A stretch of 64,000 nt of DNA, taken from assembly GCF_020524085.2 (NCBI RefSeq), contig NZ_CP129016.1:2970001-3034000 (forward strand), in the 5' to 3' direction. This stretch comes from Halobacillus litoralis (GTDB lineage: Bacteria; Bacillota; Bacilli; Bacillales; Halobacillaceae). The stretch's first letter is position 1. The number at the start of each line of letters is the position of its first letter. The notes under the pieces are model-generated. The model was not told where the DNA came from and did no database searches. It saw only the letters and a list, made by a program, of their open reading frames with translations. Below, piece by piece: positions 1-8,078 of the stretch. The position numbers were made by a program, and so were the translations under genes.

Positions 1-344
1 TTCTTTTCGAGTGAAAGATCACGTTGGTCAAGCGTTCCACTCTTACGATCAAGATTCTCTTCTTTCTGAGTTAAACGATTTTCAGTTTTCTGCAGTTCCA
101 TGCGGCGCTCACGGATTTCACTCTCCGCTTCCTGGCGAAATTTCTGGTTCTCTTCTTTCGCTTCAAGAAGAGCTTCCTTCTTGGCTGATTCAGCATTGCG
201 ATGACCTTCTTCCACAATCTGTTTCGCAAGGTCCTCAGCACTGGAAATTTTCGCTTCCGCAATCGATTTCCGAATAAGATAACCAACAACAGAACCGATG
301 ATAAGGGCAAGCAAAATGAAGATGAGCGAGGATATTATATCCAT
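1..344 (-). CDS. rny: Ribonuclease Y, N-terminal part (cut by window edge)
   Basis: RNase Y is the membrane-anchored endoribonuclease that starts mRNA decay in Bacillota. Only about 114 N-terminal codons are present. They encode one membrane helix (about residues 4-24, rich in Ile and Leu) followed by a highly charged Glu/Lys/Arg coiled coil, the typical start of the family. The KH and HD catalytic domains lie beyond base 1. The start is the ATG at 344-342, preceded by a strong AAGAGGAGGTG ribosome binding site. A good sigma-A promoter lies about 115 bases upstream. In B. subtilis pbpX lies between recA and rny; it is absent here. Confidence 0.93.
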   Translation of the reverse strand, partial: MDIISSLIFILLALIIGSVVGYLIRKSIAEAKISSAEDLAKQIVEEGHRNAESAKKEALLEAKEENQKFRQEAESEIRERRMELQKTENRLTQKEENLDRKSGTLDQRDLSLEK

Positions 345-457
345 AATTTCACCTCCTCTTGCTATGAACTTGGTCCGTTTGTCGGCAATTACAAACGTTT
401 CATTTTCAGTTTCATTTGTTTAAGATAAGGGTATAAAGATGAAAATGATACACATTC

Positions 458-486
458 ATTTTATGCTTGACTATAAGGAATGTCAA
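458..486 (-). promoter_or_regulatory. Predicted sigma-A promoter of rny
   Basis: Read on the minus strand, a perfect -35 TTGACA (486-481) and a -10 TAAAAT (463-458) are separated by exactly 17 bases. Transcription would start near 451 and give a leader of about 105 bases before the rny ATG. This is a motif match only. Confidence 0.75.
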
Positions 487-509
487 GGAAACGCGCTATG
501 TATCTGCTA

Positions 510-533
510 ACATATTCAAATATTTGAAAATGT
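510..533. promoter_or_regulatory. 24-bp near-perfect palindrome upstream of rny promoter
   Basis: The core TTCAAATATTTGAA (515-528) is a perfect 14-bp palindrome. Outer arms ACAT and ATGT extend it to 24 bp with one mismatched pair. It sits 24 bp upstream of the rny -35 box, a typical position for an activator or repressor site. It does not match a LexA, CcpA or CodY consensus well enough to name a regulator. Confidence 0.4.
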
Positions 534-633
534 CAGTCTATTAATTTCACATTTTCAGAGCGTATCCCTTCAAAAAAGACACTTACTCACTCCCCGGTGG
601 TTTATTAATCTCCATTAAAAATCAACTATATTA

Positions 634-673
634 AAAAATCGAGTATGAACCAGTGGTTTCATACTCGATTTTT
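634..673 (-). terminator. recA rho-independent terminator
   Basis: A 16-bp perfect stem (634-649 with 658-673) with an 8-base loop starts 13 bases after the recA stop. On the minus strand the stem ends in a T-rich run, as expected for intrinsic termination; the sequence would also work in the other direction. Confidence 0.9.
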
Positions 674-685
674 CTACTTGAAGCA

Positions 686-1729
686 TTAGACGTCCAGCGT
701 TTCCTGACTTTCTTTGCTATTGGTTTCTGCAGATTCTTCATCTGCTTCCATGCCGTAATGGTCTCGAATCAATTTTTTCACTTCTTCGTAGACTTCTACG
801 TTTTCTTTCAGGAATTGCTTGGCATTTTCACGGCCTTGGCCAAGTCTATCATCCTTATAAGAATACCAGGAACCGCTCTTTTGGATGAGATCAAGGTCTG
901 TACCGATATCAAGCAGTTCCCCTTCACGGGAGATCCCTTCTCCGTACATAATATCAACTTCCGCTTGTCTGAAAGGTGGGGCAACTTTGTTTTTGACCAC
1001 TTTCAAGCGGGTTTTATTTCCGACCATTTCATTTCCTTGTTTCAAAGTCTCCGCACGACGGACTTCAAGACGTACTGAAGAGTAGAACTTCAACGCACGG
1101 CCACCAGGTGTTGTTTCTGGGTTACCAAACATAACTCCTACTTTTTCACGAATCTGGTTGATGAAGATAGCTGTCGTTTTTGATTTGTTAATAGCTCCAG
1201 AGAGCTTACGAAGAGCCTGGGACATCAAACGGGCTTGCAAACCGACGTGTGCGTCCCCCATTTCCCCTTCAATCTCAGCTTTTGGCACAAGTGCCGCTAC
1301 AGAGTCGATGACAACCATATCGACGGCGCCACTACGGACAAGGGCCTCCGCAATTTCAAGCGCCTGCTCCCCCGTATCCGGTTGAGATAGTAAAAGTTCT
1401 TCAATGTCAACACCTAACGCTCTTGCATAGACAGGATCCAGAGCGTGCTCTGCATCAATGAAAGCCGCCTGACCGCCTTTTCTTTGAGCTTCTGCAATCG
1501 CGTGAAGCGCGACTGTTGTTTTACCAGAAGATTCTGGTCCATAAATTTCTACGATTCTACCACGTGGGTAGCCGCCAACTCCAAGGGCTACGTCAAGAGC
1601 AAGTGATCCACTCGGAACCGTGTTCACTTTCTGCTCAGCGCTTTCCCCAAGCTTCATAATTGAGCCTTTTCCGAATTGTTTTTCTATTTGACGCAATGCC
1701 ATATCTAATGCTTGTTTACGATCGCTCAT
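686..1729 (-). CDS. recA: Recombinase RecA
   Basis: RecA is the ATP-dependent strand-exchange protein of homologous recombination and co-protease for LexA in the SOS response. The 347-residue product has the Walker A motif GPESSGKTT at residues 64-72, a Walker B segment ([14 protein letters not shown]) and the loop region [19 protein letters not shown]. It ends in an acidic tail, as is usual. Length matches the family (348 in B. subtilis). It is a single-gene unit with its own promoter, a LexA-like box and a terminator. Confidence 0.98.
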   Translation of the reverse strand: MSDRKQALDMALRQIEKQFGKGSIMKLGESAEQKVNTVPSGSLALDVALGVGGYPRGRIVEIYGPESSGKTTVALHAIAEAQRKGGQAAFIDAEHALDPVYARALGVDIEELLLSQPDTGEQALEIAEALVRSGAVDMVVIDSVAALVPKAEIEGEMGDAHVGLQARLMSQALRKLSGAINKSKTTAIFINQIREKVGVMFGNPETTPGGRALKFYSSVRLEVRRAETLKQGNEMVGNKTRLKVVKNKVAPPFRQAEVDIMYGEGISREGELLDIGTDLDLIQKSGSWYSYKDDRLGQGRENAKQFLKENVEVYEEVKKLIRDHYGMEADEESAETNSKESQETLDV

Positions 1730-1759
1730 TATATACCGCCTTTCAAAATTTCTATCCCT

Positions 1760-1788
1760 ATCATAACTTGTTTTTCATCGTTTGCCAA
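1760..1788 (-). promoter_or_regulatory. Predicted recA promoter
   Basis: On the minus strand, -35 TTGGCA (1788-1783) and -10 TATGAT (1765-1760) have a 17-base spacer. Each box differs from the sigma-A consensus at one position. The -10 lies 30 bases upstream of the recA ATG. Confidence 0.8.
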
Positions 1789-1796
1789 CTAAAAAG

Positions 1797-1810
1797 CGAA
1801 TAAATGTTCC
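1797..1810 (-). promoter_or_regulatory. LexA (SOS) box upstream of recA
   Basis: Read on the minus strand, GGAACATTTATTCG matches the Bacillus LexA/DinR consensus CGAACATATGTTCG in the left half-site (GAAC) and all but one base of the right one (ATTC for GTTC). It lies 8 bp upstream of the recA -35 box. Position and gene context fit SOS control. Confidence 0.7.
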
Positions 1811-1827
1811 CTTTTTTTATAAAGAAT

Positions 1828-1881
1828 AAAAGGTGCAATTTTTTATTTCCTCTACGTGAAATTATCAAAATTGCACCTTTT
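1828..1881 (-). terminator. cinA terminator
   Basis: A 15-bp stem (1828-1842 with 1867-1881) with a 24-base loop lies just after the cinA stop. On the minus strand it runs into a T-rich tract. It separates the pgsA-cinA transcript from the recA promoter. Confidence 0.75.
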
Positions 1882-1893
1882 CAGCAATGAAAA

Positions 1894-3132
1894 TCATTTT
1901 TTTAATCGATGGAAAATTAATTCGTACGCCCTTTTCACAGCTCTCACTCTCACTTGTTCCCGTCCTCCGTCGAAGTGAAATTTATGGACTTCGGGCTTTC
2001 TCTCTCCTATTTGAAGCCCGATAAAGACGGTACCTGGTTCATGTCCCTCGCTGGCATCCGGACCAGCCACACCTGTGAAACTGACAACCACATCGACGTC
2101 TAAGTTCGCTTGGGCATTTAAAGCCATCATCTCCGCACACTCTTGGCTGATGGTCCCATATTTCTTTATTAGAAATTTAGGTACCTGAAGGATTCTTTCT
2201 TTCATCTCCGGAGTATAGACAGTATATCCACCTTGACAGACGGCTGAAGCACCGGGAAGCGCGATGAGCCGCTCTAAAAATCTTCCGCCGGTGAAGCTCT
2301 CTGCTGAACCGATTTTTAATCCTTTTTCTTTTAGGAGATCTCTGACCTTTTCTTCAATAGTAATCGCATCACTGCCATAATAATACTTTCCGACATGGTC
2401 AAGAATCTCGTTTTTAAGCGTATGAATTTTCTCCTTCGCCTGTTCTGTTGATTCCCCGGTAGCTGTCAACCTTAAACCCACTTCACCTTCAGAAGCGAGT
2501 GGTGCAATAGTAGGATTGGTTTGAGTACGAATCAAGGATTGGAGCTTAGTTTCTAAATCAGACTCTCCGATCCCGATAAAACGCATCATTTCTGAAACGA
2601 TTTGGGATTCAATGTGGTAATTATTCTGTAAATAAGGAATGATATACTCATCCATTATATACTTCATTTCTCTAGGGACTCCTGGGAGGAAGACCCACAA
2701 GGTATCCTCATGTTTCACCAGTTGACCAGGCGCCATCCCTTCTAAATTTTGAAAGACAGAGGAACTCTCGAACACTCGTGCCTGTTTACGGTTGTTTTCT
2801 GACATAAATTTTTGATTTCTTTGATAATAGCTCTTGATCTTTTCCATAGAATCTTCATGTTCGACCAGTTCCTCATCAAAAACGAGTTGAGCGGCATCCA
2901 GGGTTAAGTCATCTTCGGTAGGGCCAAGTCCGCCAGTGACAATTACAAGATCAGCCCTGGTTTCCGCCAATGCAAAAGAATCTGTCACCCTTTTCAAATT
3001 ATCTCCGACAACGGTGTGATGATAAACAGAATGTCCGAGAGTCGCAAGCCGACTTGAAATCCACTGAGCATTTGTATTCGCAATTTGACCTAAGAGTAAT
3101 TCTGTACCGACACCTATAATTTCTGCTCTCAT
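1894..3132 (-). CDS. cinA: CinA, competence/damage-inducible protein (nucleotide salvage type)
   Basis: CinA proteins join an N-terminal MoaB/MogA-like (COG1058) domain to a C-terminal PncC-type nicotinamide-nucleotide amidohydrolase domain. The first starts here at MRAEIIGVGTELLLGQIANT. The second, from about residue 250, contains the GSAESFTGG and SFTGVAGPDASEG signatures. The 412 residues match the usual 410-420. In B. subtilis cinA precedes recA and is competence-induced; the order is kept here, but a separate recA promoter and a cinA terminator are visible. The start overlaps the end of pgsA by 4 bases, so coupled translation is likely. Confidence 0.95.
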   Translation of the reverse strand: MRAEIIGVGTELLLGQIANTNAQWISSRLATLGHSVYHHTVVGDNLKRVTDSFALAETRADLVIVTGGLGPTEDDLTLDAAQLVFDEELVEHEDSMEKIKSYYQRNQKFMSENNRKQARVFESSSVFQNLEGMAPGQLVKHEDTLWVFLPGVPREMKYIMDEYIIPYLQNNYHIESQIVSEMMRFIGIGESDLETKLQSLIRTQTNPTIAPLASEGEVGLRLTATGESTEQAKEKIHTLKNEILDHVGKYYYGSDAITIEEKVRDLLKEKGLKIGSAESFTGGRFLERLIALPGASAVCQGGYTVYTPEMKERILQVPKFLIKKYGTISQECAEMMALNAQANLDVDVVVSFTGVAGPDASEGHEPGTVFIGLQIGERKPEVHKFHFDGGREQVRVRAVKRAYELIFHRLKK

Positions 3133-3707
3133 TTAGAATCCCTCATTACATGCCAATTTTTTTTGAAGTAATCATAACCAGAGTACACGGTAATAATCAG
3201 CGCCAAGTATAGTGCTATCATTCCCAAAGGGAACCCGATGAAGGCGAATGGCCAATTATGCAAAAGCAGGAGGGAAATAGCGATGATTTGGATCCATGTC
3301 TTCAGTTTTCCCATTTGGCTTGCTGCAAGGACACTGCCTTCCCCTGCGGCTACTAGTCGAAGTCCCGTCACTGCGAATTCACGGCTGATGATCAAAATGA
3401 CAATCCATGCAGGGGCCAGGCCTATTTCTACGAGTAAGATAAGCGCAGCACTGACTAAGAGCTTGTCAGCGAGGGGATCGAGAAACTTCCCTAAGTTGGT
3501 GACAAGGTTATATTTCCTTGCAATATACCCATCGATCCAGTCCGTCGTAGAAGCTAAGATAAACAAGAGGGCACCTGCTAAATGGGCGACGGGTAATTCG
3601 CGGTCTTCCATTTGGAAGGTCCCCCATTCAAATGGAACACTCATGAGGATGATAAAAATGGGAATAAGGAAAATTCTTGATAATGTGATTTTATTCGGTA
3701 AGTTCAT
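3129..3707 (-). CDS. pgsA: CDP-diacylglycerol-glycerol-3-phosphate 3-phosphatidyltransferase
   Basis: PgsA makes phosphatidylglycerol phosphate in the membrane, the committed step to acidic phospholipids. The product has several hydrophobic helices and the CDP-alcohol phosphotransferase signature DGYIAR followed by GKFLDPLAD, containing the catalytic and metal-binding Asp residues. The ATG at 3707 is chosen over an earlier one at 3731 because TAGGAGAG lies just upstream of it and the protein then begins MNLPNKITLSR, as in homologues. That gives 192 residues. It overlaps cinA by 4 bases. Confidence 0.96.
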   Translation of the reverse strand: MNLPNKITLSRIFLIPIFIILMSVPFEWGTFQMEDRELPVAHLAGALLFILASTTDWIDGYIARKYNLVTNLGKFLDPLADKLLVSAALILLVEIGLAPAWIVILIISREFAVTGLRLVAAGEGSVLAASQMGKLKTWIQIIAISLLLLHNWPFAFIGFPLGMIALYLALIITVYSGYDYFKKNWHVMRDSK

Positions 3708-3744
3708 AAAGCTCACTCTCCTAACAGTCATTTCAATACATGAA

Positions 3745-3803
3745 AGGCTGCCCGTCCACTAAGAGTGGCTTTACACTCTTACGATGAACCGCTGGGGCAG
3801 CCT
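3745..3803 (-). other. Nested stem-loop between ymfM and pgsA
   Basis: An outer 9-bp stem (3745-3753 with 3795-3803) encloses an 8-bp inner hairpin (3760-3767 with 3774-3781). No T run follows on the minus strand, so it is not a standard terminator. It may attenuate or stabilise the transcript between the two genes. Confidence 0.5.
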
Positions 3804-3825
3804 GGTCATGATTATATTTAGTTTC

Positions 3826-4743
3826 TTACTTGAATTGCAACAATAATTTCTGTGTGGAAACTTCCGGGTTAGGGTAAGAAACTTCCTTTTCGCCAATCGT
3901 AACGGTAGTCCCCGGTGCATTCCCGGTCTTAATGTACAATTCATCTTTGTCTCCTAAATCAAGGGAGATCGGTGAATCTTCAGCGGTGTATTCCTTCGCT
4001 GTCACAAGGTCTTCACCATTTTTAGGAGCTCTCACTTCCATGTAGGCTCTCCCTGTCAACTCAATGGTAACGGAACGTTCAGTTGTGCCGCTTACATCAT
4101 AAGTATGATCAGGGAAAGACCCTGTCCCTTCCTGAACCAGTTGAATGGCTACCTCTTCTTCACCTTCCGAAGGTGTTTCCTCTTCTTCTGTCGCTGGTTC
4201 GTCTTCGGATGCTGGTTCTTCAGATTCACTTCCATCTTCATTACCTTCCGCATCGTCCTGGTCGCTGGAAGTTTCACTTTCAGAATTCTCAGGCACGCTG
4301 ATTTCATTGTTGGAACCATTGTCCGTTGCTGTATTGCCATCCTCTGCCCCGCTCATATTCTGCCATACGAGCCATACAACAAATATTAATCCAATAATTA
4401 ATCCAACAGTTAAAATCGTCGGCAGAACTCTAGAAGATGGGCCGCTTTTCTGGGTCGCTTCCTTTTTAGTCCTTTGGACACGGCTGTACTGTACCGTGCT
4501 CTCCTCATCAAAGGTCGGAAGCTCCCCTTTATGTTCTTCCATGACTACTTCAGGGTCTAACCCGACTGCAGAGGCATATTCTCTGATAAATGCACGGGTG
4601 TAGAATTTTCCAGGCAGTACTTGAAACTCATTCTTTTCAATCGCCTGAAGGTAGCGTTTTTGTATTTTTGTCGTCTCTTGCAACGATTCTAAAGAAAGGC
4701 CTTTCGATTCTCGGGCTTCCCTTAGTCTTTCTCCAATCTCCAT
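3826..4743 (-). CDS. ymfM: RodZ-like membrane protein with N-terminal HTH
   Basis: RodZ-type proteins link the MreB cytoskeleton to the membrane and support rod shape. The product has a Cro/C1-type helix-turn-helix at residues 1-70, one membrane helix near residues 105-130 and a strongly acidic Glu/Asp/Ser-rich linker. A C-terminal beta-rich DUF4115-like domain with a YMEVRA segment follows. This matches B. subtilis YmfM in architecture and locus. I chose the ATG at 4743 so that the protein begins MEIGERLREARE, the usual family start; an ATG at 4758 is possible. The long acidic linker may reflect a halotolerant host. Confidence 0.88.
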   Translation of the reverse strand: MEIGERLREARESKGLSLESLQETTKIQKRYLQAIEKNEFQVLPGKFYTRAFIREYASAVGLDPEVVMEEHKGELPTFDEESTVQYSRVQRTKKEATQKSGPSSRVLPTILTVGLIIGLIFVVWLVWQNMSGAEDGNTATDNGSNNEISVPENSESETSSDQDDAEGNEDGSESEEPASEDEPATEEEETPSEGEEEVAIQLVQEGTGSFPDHTYDVSGTTERSVTIELTGRAYMEVRAPKNGEDLVTAKEYTAEDSPISLDLGDKDELYIKTGNAPGTTVTIGEKEVSYPNPEVSTQKLLLQFK

Positions 4744-4761
4744 GTTAACACCATCCAATTT

Positions 4762-5553
4762 CTAAAAATCGAACATGGAAAAACCTTCATTCATAGACAT
4801 CTCTTGTTTTTCCACAGGTTCATAAGTAATCTCTTCATCTTCGTTATTCCGAAGTTCGATAATATAATCAAAGTCATCCATTGTATATTCCGTTTCCTGA
4901 ACAAAAATGTCTGGATGTTCAATGACTTTCGTTGCAGGAAGTCTCATGATCTCACGTACAAGCTGCCAGTGCTTTTCATTCGCTCGTTTAGCGGACACAA
5001 TCCCATCAATGATGTAAAGGTTGTCTTCACTGTATTCTTCATCGATCAACTGGTTTCGCACCGTCTGCTTTAAAAGCGTACTGGAGACAAACAACCACCT
5101 TTTGTTTGCACAAACACTTGCTGCTACAACAGACTCTGTTTTTCCTACTCGGGGCATCCCGCGGATCCCAATCAGTTTATGTCCATCCTTCATAAAGAGC
5201 TCGGCCATAAAATCAACAAGTAATCCCAAGTCCTCCCGATTAAAACGGAATGTTTTACGATCATCCACATCGCTATGTATATAACGTCCATGTCTTACGG
5301 CTAAACGGTCTCTCAATTTTGGCCGGCGCAGTTTTGTCACTTTTATTGTATCCATTGTATTTAAAATCGATCTCAAACGAGTGATTTGTTCTTCATCTTT
5401 ACATAAAAGCAGCATTCCTCGGTGTGAATTTTCTACACCGTTGATGGTGACGATGTTGATCGCCATCATTCCGAGCAATGAGGAGATGTCCCCAAGCAAT
5501 CCTGGGCGGTTATATTGGATTTCATATTCTAAGTACCATTCTTTTTTTTCCAT
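4762..5553 (-). CDS. ymfK: YmfK family protein (DUF3388): ACT-like domain plus P-loop motif
   Basis: This is a conserved Bacillaceae protein of unknown function, 263 residues. The N-terminal 80 residues look like an ACT regulatory fold (RPGLLGDISSLLGMMAINIV). Around residue 140 there is a Walker A-like GMPRVGKTE, and a hydrophobic strand ending in Asp (NLYIID) follows about 50 residues later. That suggests nucleotide binding, which is inference. It sits just upstream of ymfM (18-base gap) and downstream of ymfJ, as in B. subtilis. Confidence 0.85.
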   Translation of the reverse strand: MEKKEWYLEYEIQYNRPGLLGDISSLLGMMAINIVTINGVENSHRGMLLLCKDEEQITRLRSILNTMDTIKVTKLRRPKLRDRLAVRHGRYIHSDVDDRKTFRFNREDLGLLVDFMAELFMKDGHKLIGIRGMPRVGKTESVVAASVCANKRWLFVSSTLLKQTVRNQLIDEEYSEDNLYIIDGIVSAKRANEKHWQLVREIMRLPATKVIEHPDIFVQETEYTMDDFDYIIELRNNEDEEITYEPVEKQEMSMNEGFSMFDF

Positions 5554-5709
5554 AATACAACTCCTCTGAAAAATTGTCGTTATTTGTCAAAGTCGAGTGA
5601 TTTATGGAATTTTTCACTCTCTATCTATCATAAAGGATTTTTTCTAAATAGGAAAGGTTGGATGCTACATAAACATACAAAAATTGAAAAAGCTTGGTTA
5701 AATCAGAAA

Positions 5710-5735
5710 AATCCGCACAGACGTCTGTGCGGATT
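5710..5735 (-). terminator. ymfJ terminator
   Basis: A perfect 26-bp palindrome directly after the ymfJ stop forms a GC-rich hairpin with a minimal loop. On the minus strand it is followed by TTTTTCTG, a good intrinsic terminator. Confidence 0.9.
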
Positions 5736-5745
5736 GATGACGAGG

Positions 5746-6006
5746 TTAAGCTTGGTTTCCTTCATTTTGGACCAGCTTCACCATCATATTGGCAATGGCG
5801 TGTTGTTCTTTTTCATCTGCTACATTCCAAAGATCACGCAAGACAGCTTCATGGTCGTTCTTCGCATCAACGGAGTTTGCTAAATAACCACCAATTTCAT
5901 AAGCAAGCTCAGAAACCGCTCCTTCTTGCATACCTTGACCTTTCGCCTGATGTAAGCGATCACCCAAGAAATCTTTCCATGAATCGAAATTATTGAGAAC
6001 AGACAT
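5746..6006 (-). CDS. ymfJ: YmfJ, DUF3243 protein
   Basis: This is a small conserved Bacillaceae protein of 86 residues and unknown function. It matches YmfJ by position (between ymfI and ymfK) and by its start MSVLNNFDSWKDFLGDRLHQ. It appears to be soluble, helical and acidic. The ATG at 6006 is preferred to one 27 bases upstream because GGAGG lies just before it. It has its own terminator. Confidence 0.88.
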   Translation of the reverse strand: MSVLNNFDSWKDFLGDRLHQAKGQGMQEGAVSELAYEIGGYLANSVDAKNDHEAVLRDLWNVADEKEQHAIANMMVKLVQNEGNQA

Positions 6007-6073
6007 GATGTAACCTCCTCTGAATTTTTTCATGCTTAGTATGAGAAGGAAACACGGATCTTATGCAACAGAA

Positions 6074-6793
6074 TTAAGACCAACCACCGTCCACTTGAAT
6101 CACTTGGCCCGTTATGTAACTTGATTTGTCACTCAATAAAAAACCGGCCGTATGAGCGACTTCTTCAGGCGAGCCGGACCGTCCTATAGGAATATCATCC
6201 TCTAGGAAGTCCAGTTCTTCATGGTTGAGATGGGCATTCATCTTTGTAGCAATCAAGCCAGGGGCAATACTGTTAACTCTAATTCCACTTGGTGCTACTT
6301 CTTTCGCCAGTCCTTTGACAAAACTGTTCTGTGCGCCCTTCACAGAACTGTAAACAACCTCCATACTCGCACCTTCAAGTCCGAAAATAGAACTGATGAC
6401 AATAATGTTGCCATTTTTCTTTTTAATCATGTAAGGGAGCACCTTCCGGGCAATCATCCACAGTGATTTGACGTGAACGAAATACAGTTCGTCCATCTCT
6501 TCTGTTTTCATATCTTGAAATAATCCGCTATGCATATGTCCACCCGCAAAGATTACGGCATCCCATTCCCCCTCGATTTGATCTAAAAGGGAATGAATGC
6601 CTTCTAATGTGGAAAGATCCGCCCCGTATGCCCCCGCCCATTTAGAAACAGGGATTTGTTTTCTGTTTTCTTCGATGTTTCTTTTATTTTTGTTGTAATG
6701 CAGACCAACGGAAAAGCCTTGCTCGACAGCACTTTGAACGAGTGCCTGACCAATCCCACCACTGGCTCCTATAATCAGACACTTCTTATTCAT
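6074..6793 (-). CDS. ymfI: YmfI, short-chain dehydrogenase/reductase
   Basis: This is a FabG-like NAD(P)-dependent oxidoreductase of the SDR family, 239 residues. The cofactor motif GASGGIG is at residues 8-14. The catalytic Ser/Tyr/Lys set appears as VISSIFG, then VYSSVKGAQNSF, with Tyr and Lys spaced as YxxxK. The end TGQVIQVDGGWS is typical of 3-oxoacyl-ACP reductases. The substrate is not known. The ATG at 6793 overlaps the ymfH stop by 8 bases, so the two are translationally coupled; the earlier in-frame ATG at 6829 lies deep inside ymfH. Confidence 0.9.
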   Translation of the reverse strand: MNKKCLIIGASGGIGQALVQSAVEQGFSVGLHYNKNKRNIEENRKQIPVSKWAGAYGADLSTLEGIHSLLDQIEGEWDAVIFAGGHMHSGLFQDMKTEEMDELYFVHVKSLWMIARKVLPYMIKKKNGNIIVISSIFGLEGASMEVVYSSVKGAQNSFVKGLAKEVAPSGIRVNSIAPGLIATKMNAHLNHEELDFLEDDIPIGRSGSPEEVAHTAGFLLSDKSSYITGQVIQVDGGWS

Positions 6794-8078
6794 CAGCTTG
6801 TGGTTTAATTTGGAAGACGGTGATCGCATCTTCTTTTAACCAGTGTTGCAAATATTCTTCTGCATCATCAGCGGTCAAGGATTCAATAATTGGCAGTACT
6901 TCAAATAAGTCTGTACCAAGTGTATGATAGTGCGTAAATTGATTAGCGATAAATTCCAACGAGTTCATTGCTCTCATGAATTGACCGATTTTCTTTCTTT
7001 TCATTCTAGTGAAGTCCTCATCGGATATCCTCTGTTCTTTTAACTCATGCAGCATTTCCTTAATACGAGCTGCCATTTCGTCAGGCTTTCTGGAGTCTCC
7101 ACCAAGAATTGTGAAACCAAACTGGCGGTCAAGTTCTGTTTCAAACTGGAAACTGTCATCAATAAGGTCGTTTTTGTACAGCTCCTCATAGAAAACACCG
7201 CTTCTTGAGAAATAATAATCAAGGATCATCCCGGATAAAAGTTCTCCGCGTACCAATTCTTCGCCTGTTAATCCTTCCACATTTTCCTTAACCCCGACCA
7301 TCGCTTTTGCTGTTGTCACTGGCATGGTGATCGAATGTTCCTTCTTAGCCGCAGAAGTCGGTTCTTCAGGATAGGAACGGTTGATTTCAGGAGCCTCAGG
7401 AAATTCTTTTTTGGCTTGATTGTCCCTGATTAATGTCATCATAGACTCAGGATCGATATTTCCAGCAACGAACAAGACCATGTTGGAAGGATGATAAAAC
7501 GTCTCGTAACAAGTGTAAAGGTCATCTTTGGTGATCTTTTGTATACTGTCAACTGTCCCAGCGATATCCACCTTCACAGGATGGTCGTGATATAAACTTT
7601 GGATAGTTCCGAAGAAAGAACGCCAATCAGGCTGATCATCGTACATACGGATTTCCTGTGCGATGATCCCTTTTTCTTTTTCCACAGACTCCTCTGAGAA
7701 ATAAGGGTCTTGCACAAAATCAAGTAGTGTCTGGACGTTCTTATCAATTTGACTCGTTGCAGAAAACAAATACGCCGTCTTTGTAAACGATGTAAAAGCG
7801 TTGGCGGATGCACCGAGTCTTGTGAAGTCCTGGAACACATCGCGATCTTCTTTTTCAAACAACTTATGCTCAAGAAAATGAGCAATTCCTTCAGGTACTG
7901 TCACCTTTTCACTTTTCCCTATCGGTGTAAACGTTTGGTCAATGGATCCGTAGTTCGTCGTAAAGATCCCATATGTTTTGGCCATTTCGGGCTTTGAAAG
8001 TAAAAACACTTTCAACCCATTATCTAATGTTTCCTGATATACCGTTTCGTTCAGCTGAGTATAGACCAGTTCTTCCAT
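6786..8078 (-). CDS. ymfH: YmfH, M16 family metallopeptidase (active-type subunit)
   Basis: This is an insulinase/processing-peptidase-like protein of 430 residues. It has the inverted zinc motif HFLEH (HxxEH) near residue 67 and a downstream Glu-rich segment that could supply the third ligand. It pairs with the adjacent YmfF, which lacks the motif, in the usual arrangement of one catalytic and one non-catalytic subunit. The natural substrate is unknown. The start codon touches the ymfF stop, and the ymfI start overlaps its own stop. Confidence 0.93.
   Translation of the reverse strand: MEELVYTQLNETVYQETLDNGLKVFLLSKPEMAKTYGIFTTNYGSIDQTFTPIGKSEKVTVPEGIAHFLEHKLFEKEDRDVFQDFTRLGASANAFTSFTKTAYLFSATSQIDKNVQTLLDFVQDPYFSEESVEKEKGIIAQEIRMYDDQPDWRSFFGTIQSLYHDHPVKVDIAGTVDSIQKITKDDLYTCYETFYHPSNMVLFVAGNIDPESMMTLIRDNQAKKEFPEAPEINRSYPEEPTSAAKKEHSITMPVTTAKAMVGVKENVEGLTGEELVRGELLSGMILDYYFSRSGVFYEELYKNDLIDDSFQFETELDRQFGFTILGGDSRKPDEMAARIKEMLHELKEQRISDEDFTRMKRKKIGQFMRAMNSLEFIANQFTHYHTLGTDLFEVLPIIESLTADDAEEYLQHWLKEDAITVFQIKPQADE

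Larger units (their letters stand above)
345..685. other. rny-recA intergenic region
   Basis: This 341-bp stretch has no gene. From high to low coordinates it holds the recA terminator (634-673), about 100 bases with no recognised feature, a 24-bp palindrome (510-533), the rny promoter (458-486) and a roughly 105-base untranslated rny leader. Confidence 0.8.

Noticed and set aside
653-1078. Plus-strand ORFs opposite recA and other genes (for example 653-1078, 3238-3762, 30734-31381, 36774-37196)
   Set aside because: They are antisense shadows of well-recognised minus-strand genes, without ribosome binding sites or family resemblance.
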